Assembly (NCBI GenBank): GCA_937965695.1
Contig: CALCKW010000048.1
Location: 1-42,788, forward strand
Origin: an uncultured Granulosicoccaceae bacterium
GTDB taxonomy: Bacteria > Pseudomonadota > Gammaproteobacteria > CALCKW01
Reading direction: 5' to 3'
DNA length: 42,788 nt
The notes under the pieces are model-generated. The model ran no database searches. It had not been told where the DNA came from and saw nothing but the letters and a program-made list of their open reading frames with translations. The position numbers and the translations under genes were made by a program. Below, one piece after another: positions 15,688-24,392 of this stretch; the stretch's first letter is position 1, and the number at the start of each line of letters is the position of its first letter.

Positions 15688-18456
15688 TCAGTGAGAGGTT
15701 TGCTGCACTGAGCCCATTAGTTCAATGAGTGGACGTGCACGACCTAAGTGCCAGCCTTGCGCATAGTCAACCCCGATACTTTTGAGTAGTTGTAAAGTCT
15801 CTTCGTTCTCGACGTATTCCGCGATTGTTGGCAGGCCAATTTTTTCTCCTACTGTTACAACGCCTTCTACAATGCTGCGATCGATGCTGTTACGCGTGAT
15901 GTCATGAACAAAACTGCCATCGATCTTTAGATAGTCGACGGACAGCTCTTTTAAATACGTAAACGATGAAAGACCGCTTCCAAAGTCATCAAGAGCAAAT
16001 GTGCAGCCTTCGTTGCGCATCTCAGAGATAAAATGCTGTGCTATTTTTATATCTGTGATTTCTTCAGTTTCAGTGATTTCGAAGCAAATGCGATTTCCTT
16101 CTAAGCCGTGGCGCGCAAATTCATGCTGCACAAAGGCGAGCAAGTCTGGGTCACTCATGGATGCCCCTGACAAATTAATACCCAGCTCGTAACTGACGCT
16201 TGTGTTGTGGTGAAGCTCTGCACAAGCCTCTAGCGCGTAGAGAATAACCCATCGGTCTAGCGTGGGCATCATGCCGTAGCGTTCCGCAGCTGGCATAAAT
16301 GCGCCAGGGGATAATATTTCATCGTTTTCACCGAGCATTCGGAGCAGTAATTCGTAGCGGATCATACCGTGCGCTTTTGCTCGATCTGAAATAGCGACAA
16401 TCGGTTGGGCAAATAGCCGAAAGCGATTGTTCTCTAGCGCGTCTCGTACCAATGAGACAGCTCGCATTTCTTGGCGGCGCTGGGCTGGCATCGAATTGCT
16501 AGAGCCGTACACTAAGAAGTTCCAATGGCCGGAGTCTTTTGCAGTTTGGCACGCAACTACAGCGCGTTGTAGGAGTTCGAGGGCTGTCGTCACTTCGGTA
16601 CTGACAGTAGCTATGCCAATACTGGCTCGAACATCATAGCTGCGACCCTGCCAGTTGAAACGAAATTCACTGAGATCATCCACAAGTTGTTTTGCAAGCA
16701 GTGGTGCACGCTTGCTTGCATTCTCTCTGACTAAAATGCCAAATTCGTCGCCACCAAGACGGCCCAAGCGATCACCATCTCGCAGACGAGTGCTGATGAG
16801 AGTAGCCAGTTGTTGAAGCAGGGCGTCTCCAGCAATGTGGCCTGCACTGTCGTTGACCAACTTGAACTTGTCCATGTCTATGTACAGCAGCACCTGGGCT
16901 ACATCGCTGCGACGTACTTCGCGCAGCGCTTTTTCTAGGTGTTGGGTAAATCGCTGTCTATTTTCTAGCCCAGTGAGCTGGTCAATATTGGCTTGTCGAA
17001 GCAGCGTTTCGGCCATTCGACGCTGTTGCGTCACATCTTGTAGTAAAAACGTCGAGCCTTGACGAATACCGTCAGAGTTACGAACGGGAGAGCAGCTTAT
17101 GTGCAGTGCTACCTCGCGGCCATCACCCGCCAGTAAAAGCGAGTTATCTAGATCGATTGAACCAAGACTGAAGTCTTCACTAAGCAAGTTGTTAAGATCG
17201 ATTACTTCACGGGTATCGGCCTGCATCAGTTGGCAGATATCACCCAGACGAAGGCCCGCTGCTTGCGAAAGGTCTACATCGAGAAGCGATTGCCCGGCTG
17301 GGTTGATGTAGCGGATCATACCGCGATTGTCGACGCTGATAAGCGCGTCTTCCAGGCATTGCACCGTAGCCAAAGCTCGTTGTTCAAGGCTGCGAGGCAG
17401 TGCCAGTGCATCGCTGGTCTCTGTTGGGTCGAGAACCATGTTGAAGTAACCCTGAAGGCGATTGTTTTCCACCAGCGGTACACCCACATAGCACATGGAT
17501 CGAGGTTGATTTTCACCCGTAAAAACGAGCTCGCGCACAACGCAAGCTTTGCGGCGATGAAGCTCAGACTCCGCCTTGAACAGGTTTTCAATGGCGTCTG
17601 GGCGTTCTAAATCTGTCAGTGTGCAGTCTAGGTGAGTATCATCACTCTCCATGTCGCCTTCACCGAACATCGCTAGGTAGCGATCATTCATTCGAATCGG
17701 TGTGCCGTCTGCTGCGTTGATGCTGATTGCCGCAGGCACATTGTCAATCGCAGTGACGTCCCAAGCGTTCTTCTCGAAATCCATCGGCGACAGCTCCTGC
17801 AAGCTCTGCAGACTGGCGAGCAAACTTGCTGTTTGCTCCATGCTGGCCGGTGGGGTCATTGTGGTCAGTGGGGTGTCAAAGAATGCGCTCAACATGCCGA
17901 CAATACGACCGTTGTCACCCAGCATTGGTATGCTGACTCCAGCGATGATTGAGCTGCTCTCTAATGATGAACCGGCAGGCAACTTGCTGGCACCTAAGCC
18001 ATAGTAGCGGGCCTCTGTGCCACGCATGGCCTCCATAGTGGGTAGTTTTTGCACACTGCAGTCTGCGTGATTCCACTGCTCACGCAAGAGCCAATGGTCT
18101 TGGTTGCCATCGTTAGGCAAATGGATGCTTACCAGCAGCGCACCTGTTTCTTGGGCTGTGTAGTGACACAAACCACGCCAGAGGGATCCAGATGGCCTTG
18201 AGCGGTTAAGTGCTTTTGGCAGGCTTTCGGAATTTTTAACTCTTTTGGGTCGGCGCAGTAAGGCGTAGAATGCCGCTCCAAGTAGTGCTGCAGCGATAGT
18301 TGCGGGGATTTGAAGAATCAGCCAGTTTTCGGGGCTGAGAAAGTTTTCAAGTTCAAGTGCTTCTACGCTGGGTACTGAACAGGCGATACCTGCCACCGCA
18401 AGAGATGGGATAAGTTTTAGATGTTTGGCTTGGGCGAAGTCGCGCATGTCAGTCAA
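15688..18456 (-). CDS. Membrane-anchored PAS-GGDEF-EAL protein (cyclic-di-GMP synthesis/degradation)
   Basis: A 922-residue protein. Two hydrophobic stretches (about 13-28 and 46-67) place the N-terminus in the inner membrane, followed by a GAF-like region (about 90-215) and two PAS-like regions (about 232-345 and 360-478). A GGDEF domain (about 485-650) has an intact GGDEF at 568-572 and an RxxD inhibitory site at 559-562, at the canonical distance. An EAL domain (about 670-915) has ELL in place of EAL at 702-704. It keeps N761, E793, DDFG at 823-826, K844 and the AEYVE segment at 879-883, all expected in active phosphodiesterases. By motif both activities may be present, so the net effect on c-di-GMP cannot be called. 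It is a single-gene unit convergent with htpG. Confidence 0.93.
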   Translation of the reverse strand: MTDMRDFAQAKHLKLIPSLAVAGIACSVPSVEALELENFLSPENWLILQIPATIAAALLGAAFYALLRRPKRVKNSESLPKALNRSRPSGSLWRGLCHYTAQETGALLVSIHLPNDGNQDHWLLREQWNHADCSVQKLPTMEAMRGTEARYYGLGASKLPAGSSLESSSIIAGVSIPMLGDNGRIVGMLSAFFDTPLTTMTPPASMEQTASLLASLQSLQELSPMDFEKNAWDVTAIDNVPAAISINAADGTPIRMNDRYLAMFGEGDMESDDTHLDCTLTDLERPDAIENLFKAESELHRRKACVVRELVFTGENQPRSMCYVGVPLVENNRLQGYFNMVLDPTETSDALALPRSLEQRALATVQCLEDALISVDNRGMIRYINPAGQSLLDVDLSQAAGLRLGDICQLMQADTREVIDLNNLLSEDFSLGSIDLDNSLLLAGDGREVALHISCSPVRNSDGIRQGSTFLLQDVTQQRRMAETLLRQANIDQLTGLENRQRFTQHLEKALREVRRSDVAQVLLYIDMDKFKLVNDSAGHIAGDALLQQLATLISTRLRDGDRLGRLGGDEFGILVRENASKRAPLLAKQLVDDLSEFRFNWQGRSYDVRASIGIATVSTEVTTALELLQRAVVACQTAKDSGHWNFLVYGSSNSMPAQRRQEMRAVSLVRDALENNRFRLFAQPIVAISDRAKAHGMIRYELLLRMLGENDEILSPGAFMPAAERYGMMPTLDRWVILYALEACAELHHNTSVSYELGINLSGASMSDPDLLAFVQHEFARHGLEGNRICFEITETEEITDIKIAQHFISEMRNEGCTFALDDFGSGLSSFTYLKELSVDYLKIDGSFVHDITRNSIDRSIVEGVVTVGEKIGLPTIAEYVENEETLQLLKSIGVDYAQGWHLGRARPLIELMGSVQQTSH

Positions 18457-18804
18457 AAGTTATCCCGCCTGTGGTCAGCGGCCCACAGTATCTGGTGTTG
18501 ATGTAAAATTACGCGCAGACTAGGTCTTTTATGACGAAGTCTGAGCCCATCAAGGGCTGTTTACACGATCTTGAGAGGCGCTAACTCCCCTTGTCGGACA
18601 TATTCAGGGTGGCGATTTTTGTCGCTACCAAAACACTTGGCTTTTTGTTTCAAGCGTTTTGACTATAATGTCCGTTACAACGGGTGTCGGCACCGGCTCA
18701 AGAGTATCCCATTTTAGGGGGAGCTGGTCACCAGATTGTTGGTGTTTAAAACAAACTTAATGTAGCCCGCTCCTTAAGTCATTTGATCAATTGGAAGAAA
18801 CACG
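18457..18804. other. Intergenic region before the cytochrome c pair, with candidate promoter
   Basis: About 350 bases without a credible gene between divergent genes. A perfect TATAAT at 18664-18669, preceded by TTTTGAC, is the best -10 for the cytochrome genes, but no well-spaced -35 is seen. It would leave a leader of roughly 130 bases. Small inverted repeats occur (for example CAGACT/AGTCTG near 18515-18545, and GGCGA/TCGCT near 18611-18626). No RNA family is recognised. Confidence 0.45.
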
Positions 18805-19122
18805 ATGAACAGAACCATGCTTGCGCTTGGAGTGGCCTTTTGTGCCCTCATGTCGAGTGCATCTCAAGCGGCTGATACAGCGGCCGGCCGACTGGCGTTT
18901 GAAACGTGCCTTGGCTGTCACGGTGAGGCACGTTACGTCAATACTTACCCTACGTATCATGTTCCGTTGTTGGCGGGTCAGCATGAGACTTATTTGGTCG
19001 CGGCGCTCAAAGCATATCGCAGCGGCGAGAGGGACCATCCGACCATGCGTGCAAATGCTGCTGCATTGAGCGATGAAGATATCGCCAACATTTCGGCCTT
19101 TTTGGCCGGCCTAAAATCATAG
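18805..19122 (+). CDS. Small periplasmic c-type cytochrome (cytochrome c4/c553-like)
   Basis: A 105-residue protein with a signal peptide (cleavage near ASQA-ADTA) and one haem-binding motif CLGCH. The likely axial methionine lies in HPTMRANA, about 50 residues later. The C-terminal helix LSDEDIANISAFLAGL is typical of class I cytochromes c, especially single domains of cytochrome c4. It carries electrons in the periplasm; the partner oxidase or dehydrogenase is not in the window. The next gene encodes a second cytochrome of the same shape, 13 bases away, so they form an operon. Confidence 0.92.
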   Translation: MNRTMLALGVAFCALMSSASQAADTAAGRLAFETCLGCHGEARYVNTYPTYHVPLLAGQHETYLVAALKAYRSGERDHPTMRANAAALSDEDIANISAFLAGLKS

Positions 19123-19135
19123 GGTGGGAGTCACC

Positions 19136-19465
19136 ATGAAATTATTGATGAAGACCACACTTGCAGCTGCCTTTCTACTTGCGGGCCCTGTCATGGCAGG
19201 TGACCCTGCTGCGGGAGAAAGCAAGTCTCAGACTTGTGTCGCTTGTCATGGTGAAGGTGGTAATAGCACCTTGCCGATGAATCCCAAGTTAGCAGGGCAG
19301 TATGCGAGCTATTTGGAGCACGCGCTGCGAAGTTATCGAGACGGCGGACGCAAAAACGCAATAATGGCTGCTCAGGCCGCAGCACTGTCGGATGAAGATA
19401 TCGCCGATCTCGCTGCATACTTTGCAGCTCAGTCGTCAGAAATGTTTGTTGTCCCAAAGAAGTAA
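19136..19465 (+). CDS. Small periplasmic c-type cytochrome, second of tandem pair
   Basis: A 109-residue protein with a signal peptide (MKLLMKTTLAAAFLLAG, cleavage near VMAG-DPAA), the haem motif CVACH and an axial-methionine candidate in NAIMAAQA. The closing helix LSDEDIADLAAYFAAQ nearly repeats that of the preceding cytochrome. I chose the ATG after GTGGGAGT; a GTG four codons earlier is less likely. Together the two genes look like the two halves of dihaem cytochrome c4 encoded separately. An electron-shuttle pair is inference. Confidence 0.92.
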   Translation: MKLLMKTTLAAAFLLAGPVMAGDPAAGESKSQTCVACHGEGGNSTLPMNPKLAGQYASYLEHALRSYRDGGRKNAIMAAQAAALSDEDIADLAAYFAAQSSEMFVVPKK

Positions 19466-19539
19466 TTGCTTTGGGGCAGCGCTGCCACGTGCACAGACGA
19501 CACTCAGTCGTTCTGTGCATAAACACTATCGCAACAACA

Positions 19540-19815
19540 TTATTCTGGCGGTTTAGCGTTCGGTAGTTGTGCCAGTAAATTGTGAGCGGGTGGTGGCATT
19601 TGCAGGTGATAGCCTTGAGATAAAAGGTTTTCACGAACAACTTGCGCATCCGCTTGCGCCAGCTTTCTCTCTTCGGTCAGTTCAAACCTCAAAGCCAGTT
19701 CTAACTTCCCCATGCTCGAGAGTAATTGCTCTGGCAGGTCACTAAAATTGTCTTCGCGGAGCAAGTATAAATACGCCCCTTGTTTGCGAGTTCCTTTATA
19801 TACAAAACACTGCAT
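19540..19815 (-). CDS. ycgL: YcgL domain protein
   Basis: A 91-residue protein matching the YcgL family. It begins MQCFVYKGTRKQGAYLYL, has an LPEQLLSSMGKLELALRFEL centre and a GYHLQMPPP C-terminal block, all as in Escherichia coli YcgL. The family is small, cytoplasmic and without a firmly known role; an alpha/beta fold is known. It starts 17 bases after the stop of the glutathione-transferase gene on the same strand and is probably cotranscribed with it. Confidence 0.92.
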   Translation of the reverse strand: MQCFVYKGTRKQGAYLYLLREDNFSDLPEQLLSSMGKLELALRFELTEERKLAQADAQVVRENLLSQGYHLQMPPPAHNLLAQLPNAKPPE

Positions 19816-19832
19816 GGTTTGTTCTTTTGCAC

Positions 19833-20480
19833 TCAGGTCTGGTTGTGGAGAAAATTGCCGCTAGCGACAAAGTAGGCGTTGAAGCGCTCGGGGAAGTCTT
19901 CAATGACGGATGAAGAGACATAAGATTGAGCCAAGAGAGTATCGCTCCATTGTTTACATTTAGGGAAACTATCTAGCTTTTCTCGCGGATGCAGCTCTTC
20001 GGTCAGGGCTTGGCGGCTGTAGAACGGTGCAAAGGCCGCGTCGACCAAAGCGAAGACAGATCCGTTGAAGTAGGGGCCGCCACGTAATTGCGCTTCTAGT
20101 ATTGTCAGTAGCGCATCTCGTTTGTCCGCCGCTTCAAAGTAAGTTGTTTTATCTTTAGCGAGCATGCAGCCGTACTGAGCGACAATTAAATTTGATGCAA
20201 ATTCAATCCAAGCGCGATTGTGCGCTCGTCGCAGTGGGTCCACAGGGTGCAGGGGGCTGCCCGTTGTTTCATCGATGAATTCATTGATAGCTGCAGATTC
20301 AAATAACACTTCGCCTTCAACTTTTAAAAGGGGAACCTTGCCTAATGGTGAGGTGGCGAGAAACCATTCAGGCGGGTTTTCTAAATCAATGTAGGTGACT
20401 TTGTGAGCCACATCCTTACACTTAAGGGTGATGACCGAGCGCTGTACAAAGGGGCAAAGGTCGAAGCTGACAAGTTCCAT
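19833..20480 (-). CDS. Glutathione S-transferase family protein
   Basis: A 215-residue protein with a thioredoxin-like N-terminal domain. It carries CPFVQR with a putative catalytic cysteine at residue 9, the cis-proline stretch GKVPLL and the glutathione-contacting ESAAINEFID. An all-helical C-terminal domain follows. The active-site cysteine rather than serine or tyrosine suggests an omega- or beta-like or glutathionyl-transferring type; the substrate cannot be read from sequence. It heads a two-gene unit with ycgL. Its start codon is only 19 bases from the divergent hslR start. Confidence 0.88.
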   Translation of the reverse strand: MELVSFDLCPFVQRSVITLKCKDVAHKVTYIDLENPPEWFLATSPLGKVPLLKVEGEVLFESAAINEFIDETTGSPLHPVDPLRRAHNRAWIEFASNLIVAQYGCMLAKDKTTYFEAADKRDALLTILEAQLRGGPYFNGSVFALVDAAFAPFYSRQALTEELHPREKLDSFPKCKQWSDTLLAQSYVSSSVIEDFPERFNAYFVASGNFLHNQT

Positions 20481-20499
20481 AACAATCTCCAGGCAAACT

Positions 20500-20922
20500 A
20501 TGGCAAATCAAAAAGACACTTCTGAAGAAGCGGTGAGGCTGGATCGCTGGCTCTGGGCTGCACGTTTTTTCAAAACACGTGGCTTGGCGACGGAGGCCAT
20601 CCGAGGAGGCCATGTGCAGCTGAACGGGCAGCGAGTAAAGCCTGCCAAAGGCGTCACTATTGGTGATCGGTTGGAGATTCGCAAGGGCGAATCGCTTTTT
20701 GTTGTCGATCTTTTGGGTTTGTCCTCTAAACGAGCAGCTGCACCAATTGCTCAGTTGCTTTATGAGGAGACGGCAAAAAGCCTGAAAGCGCGTGAAGTGA
20801 TGCAAGAAGCCCAGCGTTTGCAACGAGCGATGGGTCCTCAGTTGGGCACGGAAGGCAAGCCAGACAAACGCCAGCGCAGGCAGCTGCACAGGTTTAGGCA
20901 GTCGCACGATGACGGTGCATAA
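20500..20922 (+). CDS. hslR: Heat shock protein 15, S4-domain ribosome rescue protein
   Basis: A 140-residue protein with an N-terminal S4 RNA-binding domain (VRLDRWLWAARFFKTR ... GGHVQLNGQRVKPAKGV). A basic C-terminal tail ends in KPDKRQRRQLHRFRQ. Hsp15 binds 50S subunits that carry a stranded nascent-chain tRNA and helps recycle them. The frame is open 24 codons upstream into the divergent gene, but the ATG here gives the family N-terminus; only a weak CAGG precedes it. Promoters for this gene and for the divergent transferase must lie in each other's coding sequence or leader. Confidence 0.92.
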   Translation: MANQKDTSEEAVRLDRWLWAARFFKTRGLATEAIRGGHVQLNGQRVKPAKGVTIGDRLEIRKGESLFVVDLLGLSSKRAAAPIAQLLYEETAKSLKAREVMQEAQRLQRAMGPQLGTEGKPDKRQRRQLHRFRQSHDDGA

Positions 20923-21097
20923 CTTACTCGGCTATCGCTTTTGTTCGAGGATTTTAAGTGTTCTTAAAAATGGATTCGGCTGTAATTTAATTCTGCCCCG
21001 ATATGTAAATATAGCTATATAAAACAATAAGATAAGTATTTTTCCGAGCTCGCTTGTCTAAATCCACTTAGATTTTAATTGCCTGTTCATTTAGGAA

Positions 21098-21112
21098 TGG
21101 CACGGTTTTAGC
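21098..21112 (+). promoter_or_regulatory. Sigma-54 promoter of the amtB-glnK operon
   Basis: TGGCAC-N5-TAGC matches the RpoN consensus TGGCAC-N5-TTGC with one mismatch, keeping the invariant GG and GC at the exact 10-base spacing. It predicts transcription start near 21124, about 110 bases before the start codon of an ammonium transporter, a classical nitrogen-regulated gene. Confidence 0.7.
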
Positions 21113-21191
21113 GCCTACCACTCAGTAGACGTGCGCTGTTTTGCAGCGTTTCATTGAAATCAAAGACTTAAAAACGGGTTTGCCTATAATA

Positions 21192-21208
21192 TGCACCAAT
21201 AGAGTGCG
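21192..21208 (+). promoter_or_regulatory. Possible NtrC-like site and overlapping TATAAT element
   Basis: TGCACC-N5-AGTGCG partly matches the NtrC consensus TGCACC-N5-GGTGCA. It lies just after a perfect TATAAT at 21185-21190 that lacks a good -35. The position is downstream of the sigma-54 start, unusual for an activator site, so it may be a second promoter with repression by NtrC or chance. Confidence 0.25.
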
Positions 21209-21232
21209 GGCACCGACCGGAGAGAGTGCAAT

Positions 21233-22426
21233 ATGTCCCAAGTAGACGCTTCAGCAGTAGACTCGCTGTTTTTATTGGTTGGCGCGTGCATGGTGTTAGC
21301 CATGCATGCAGGCTTTGCCTTTTTGGAAGTAGGTACCGTCAGAGAGAAAAACCAAGTCAATGCGCTATCCAAAATTTTTAGTGATTTTGGCGTGAGTACA
21401 TTGGCCTATTTCTTCATTGGCTATACCGTTGCCTACGGTGGTACCTTCTTGGTTCCTGCTGAAACACTGGCCATGGCTAATGGCTATGAGCTAATGAAAT
21501 TCTTCTTCTTGGCCACTTTCGCGGCTGCCATTCCAGCAATTGTCTCTGGCGGTATCGCCGAGCGTTCACGCTTTCTTCCACAATTGATTGCCTCAGCCGT
21601 TATCGTCGCCTTCTTTTATCCGCTTTTTGAAGGGATGGTTTGGGGCGATCGCCTCGGTTTTCAGGCAATGATCGAATCAGTGGCTGGATACCCTTTTCAT
21701 GACTTTGCTGGTTCTGTTGTGGTGCATGCAGTCGGTGGTTGGATCGCGCTGGCAGCAGTTATATTGTTGGGTGCGAGACGAGGCCGCTACACAGCTGATG
21801 GGCGTACGTTGTTGGCACATCCACCATCCAGTATCCCGTTTTTAGCTTTGGGTTCTTGGGTACTAACGGTCGGCTGGTTCGGTTTTAATGTGATGTCAGC
21901 GCAAAGCGTTGGCGGAGTAAACGGTTTAGTTGCTTTGAATTCATTATTGGCGATGGTTGGTGGTCTTTTGGCCGCTTTGGTCGTTGGACGCAACGATCCG
22001 GGCTTTTTGCATAACGGCCCATTGGCTGGTCTAGTCGCCGTTTGTGCCGGTTCGGATATTATGCATCCGGTCGCTTCTCTGTTTGTAGGCGGTGTTGCCG
22101 GTGCTCTGTTTGTTTGGGCGTTTACAGCAACCCAAAATCGACTAAAAATTGATGATGTGCTGGGTGTGTGGCCATTGCACGGTTTGTGTGGAGTCTGGGG
22201 TGGTCTAGCTGCCGGAATTTTCGGCACAGAAGCAATGGGTGGTCTAGGTGGTGTAAGTTTTCTCGCGCAACTGATCGGCACCGTTGTCGGTGCAGGATAC
22301 GCCCTCGCATCTGGTTTCTTGGTCTATGGTGTTATCAAGATTGTGCTCGGACTGAGACTGAGTGATGAAGAAGAATACGAAGGTGCTGACTTGAGCATCC
22401 ACAAGATAAACGCGACGCCTCGTTAA
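21233..22426 (+). CDS. amtB: Ammonium transporter, Amt/MEP/Rh family
   Basis: A 397-residue polytopic inner-membrane protein that imports ammonium as a trimer. The signature helices are present: D157-FAGSVVVH165AVGGW carries the first conserved pore histidine and GVWPLH316GLCGVWGG the second. The GWFGFN block contributes to the pore. There is no signal peptide, so helix 1 begins at once (SLFLLVGACMVLAMH). The C-terminal tail is short and acidic (DEEEYEGAD), the region that contacts P-II proteins. A P-II gene follows 21 bases later. The promoter upstream looks RpoN-dependent. Confidence 0.96.
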   Translation: MSQVDASAVDSLFLLVGACMVLAMHAGFAFLEVGTVREKNQVNALSKIFSDFGVSTLAYFFIGYTVAYGGTFLVPAETLAMANGYELMKFFFLATFAAAIPAIVSGGIAERSRFLPQLIASAVIVAFFYPLFEGMVWGDRLGFQAMIESVAGYPFHDFAGSVVVHAVGGWIALAAVILLGARRGRYTADGRTLLAHPPSSIPFLALGSWVLTVGWFGFNVMSAQSVGGVNGLVALNSLLAMVGGLLAALVVGRNDPGFLHNGPLAGLVAVCAGSDIMHPVASLFVGGVAGALFVWAFTATQNRLKIDDVLGVWPLHGLCGVWGGLAAGIFGTEAMGGLGGVSFLAQLIGTVVGAGYALASGFLVYGVIKIVLGLRLSDEEEYEGADLSIHKINATPR

Positions 22427-22444
22427 TAGGCGGCAAAGGAGTAG

Positions 22445-22786
<342 letters not shown>

Positions 22787-22814
22787 GCGACAAATAGAGT
22801 ACTTGTAGAATGTT

Positions 22815-22849
22815 AGTGGATCTGGCGGTACTCATACCGCCAGAACACT
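22815..22849 (+). terminator. Strong hairpin after the amtB-glnK operon
   Basis: A 10-bp perfect stem (TCTGGCGGTA / TACCGCCAGA, loop CTCA) is extended by AGTG/CACT after a small bulge. The following T run is weak (CTCTTTC), so it may end transcription inefficiently or protect the 3' end. Confidence 0.65.
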
Positions 22850-22976
22850 CTTTCAAATGCCTGCTCGGCTGAAGCTAGGGACAATTCGGCTCAAAATGGA
22901 GAGTAAAATCCGGCGCTTAGGCTAACTGCCGAGATTTCTGTTAAACTCCAAGGAATAATTCCCCGCCGCGGAAAGC

Positions 22977-24392
22977 GTGCTGGGCCATTCCACAGACCCC
23001 CGAAGACTAATCGCACCCGTGCTGAACCGAATTATCCAGAGATTCTTTGGCGGTTCCGACGCTGATTCCAAAAACGTCGCTGAGCCAGTCCTGATCCCCC
23101 GCCCGGATCACCCCATCTCCCGCAAAGACGTGAGTAAAAACGCGTTGAAAGTGCTTTATCGCCTGCGCGATAACGGATACGACGCCTATTTGGTGGGTGG
23201 GTGTATACGAGATCTAGTGCTTGAGCATTCGCCCAAGGATTTTGATGTCGCGACAAACGCTAGCCCAGATCAAATCAAAAAAGCGTTTCGGAACTGCCGA
23301 CTAATAGGCCGTCGTTTTCGTCTTGCTCACATCGTATTTGGTCGAGAGATAATCGAAGTAGCCACTTTTAGAAGCGGGCACTCCGATGCGGGAAAGAACG
23401 ACGCGCATACTGATGCTCAGGGCCGTATTCTTCGCGACAATGTCTATGGCACGCTTGAAGAAGATGTTCTTCGTCGTGACTTCACCATCAATGCACTCTA
23501 TTACAACATCGAAGATTTTTCGATTGTGGATTTTGTGGGAGGGATGCGTGACCTTAACGATGGTGTAATCCGTTTATTGGGTGACCCCGAAACACGATAT
23601 CGAGAAGATGCGGTTAGGGCGCTACGGGCGGCTCGGTTTGCGGCGAAATTAGACTTCACCTTGCACCCAGCTACTGCTGAACCCTTGCCGCGAGTTGGTG
23701 AGTGGTTAGCGCAAATCCCCGCTGCACGTTTGTTCGAAGAAGTGCTCAAGCTGTTTCAAAGTGGCCATGCGATTCGCAGTTTGGAAGAGTTGCAGCGCTA
23801 TGATCTGTTGCGTTTTCTTTTTGCATCCTTGGATAAGCGGCTAAAAGATGAGCACCTGTTGTCTACAACATTGACGACATTGGCTCTTAAAAATACTGAC
23901 TTGCGTGTGGCTCAAGAAAAACCGATCACGCCTGCTTTTTTGTACGCTGCGCTGCTTTGGCCAGATATTCAAATACGGGCTGCTGAAATTGGTGCACAGG
24001 AAAATCTGCCTCCGGTGCCTGCGATCCACGCGGCCGCTGATGAAGTGCTCGCGGAGCAAGTGAGGCAAACTGCATTACCCAAACGCTTCTCCATGCCCGC
24101 GCGGGAAATTTGGGCGATGCAGCCCCGGCTGGAGCAGTACACGGGAAAACGCGCTCTCAAAAATTTAGAGCATCCGCGTTTCAGAGCTGGGTATGATTTA
24201 TTGGTTCTTCGCGCCAATGCTGGTGAGCCATTGAAAGAAATGGCCGATTGGTGGACTGAGATACAAGAGTCTCCGGAGGTGGCAGAACAGATGGCGATGG
24301 CGCGGCAGAAGAACGCCGCAAGAACACGTCCACCAAGACGTCGTCGAGGTGGGCGCAGACGCGGACCAAGACAAGATACCCCGCAGGACTAA
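22977..24392 (+). CDS. pcnB: Poly(A) polymerase I
   Basis: A class II nucleotidyltransferase of up to 471 residues that adds poly(A) tails to RNA 3' ends and speeds decay. The catalytic head shows YLVGGCIRDLVLEHSPKDFD with the paired aspartates. FRNCRLIGRRFRLAH, RRDFTINALYYN and REDAVRALRAARFAAKL are next. The C-terminal tail is strongly basic (RPPRRRRGGRRRG), as in Pseudomonas PcnB. The start is uncertain: GTG at 22977 has GGAAAG close before it, while GTG at 23019 (LNRIIQRFFGG) fits the family length better. The stop overlaps folK by one base, the usual pcnB-folK order. Confidence 0.95.
   Translation: MLGHSTDPRRLIAPVLNRIIQRFFGGSDADSKNVAEPVLIPRPDHPISRKDVSKNALKVLYRLRDNGYDAYLVGGCIRDLVLEHSPKDFDVATNASPDQIKKAFRNCRLIGRRFRLAHIVFGREIIEVATFRSGHSDAGKNDAHTDAQGRILRDNVYGTLEEDVLRRDFTINALYYNIEDFSIVDFVGGMRDLNDGVIRLLGDPETRYREDAVRALRAARFAAKLDFTLHPATAEPLPRVGEWLAQIPAARLFEEVLKLFQSGHAIRSLEELQRYDLLRFLFASLDKRLKDEHLLSTTLTTLALKNTDLRVAQEKPITPAFLYAALLWPDIQIRAAEIGAQENLPPVPAIHAAADEVLAEQVRQTALPKRFSMPAREIWAMQPRLEQYTGKRALKNLEHPRFRAGYDLLVLRANAGEPLKEMADWWTEIQESPEVAEQMAMARQKNAARTRPPRRRRGGRRRGPRQDTPQD

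Larger units (their letters stand above)
20923..21232. other. Intergenic region upstream of amtB
   Basis: About 310 bases holding the sigma-54-type promoter and NtrC-like site listed separately. The first half is AT-rich (around 20990-21060) and could help DNA bending. No gene is seen. Confidence 0.6.

Noticed and set aside
20923..21232. Search for tRNA or small-RNA genes in the longer intergenic regions
   Set aside because: No T-loop (GGTTCGA-type) consensus with cloverleaf pairing was found here or in the other gaps over 300 bases.
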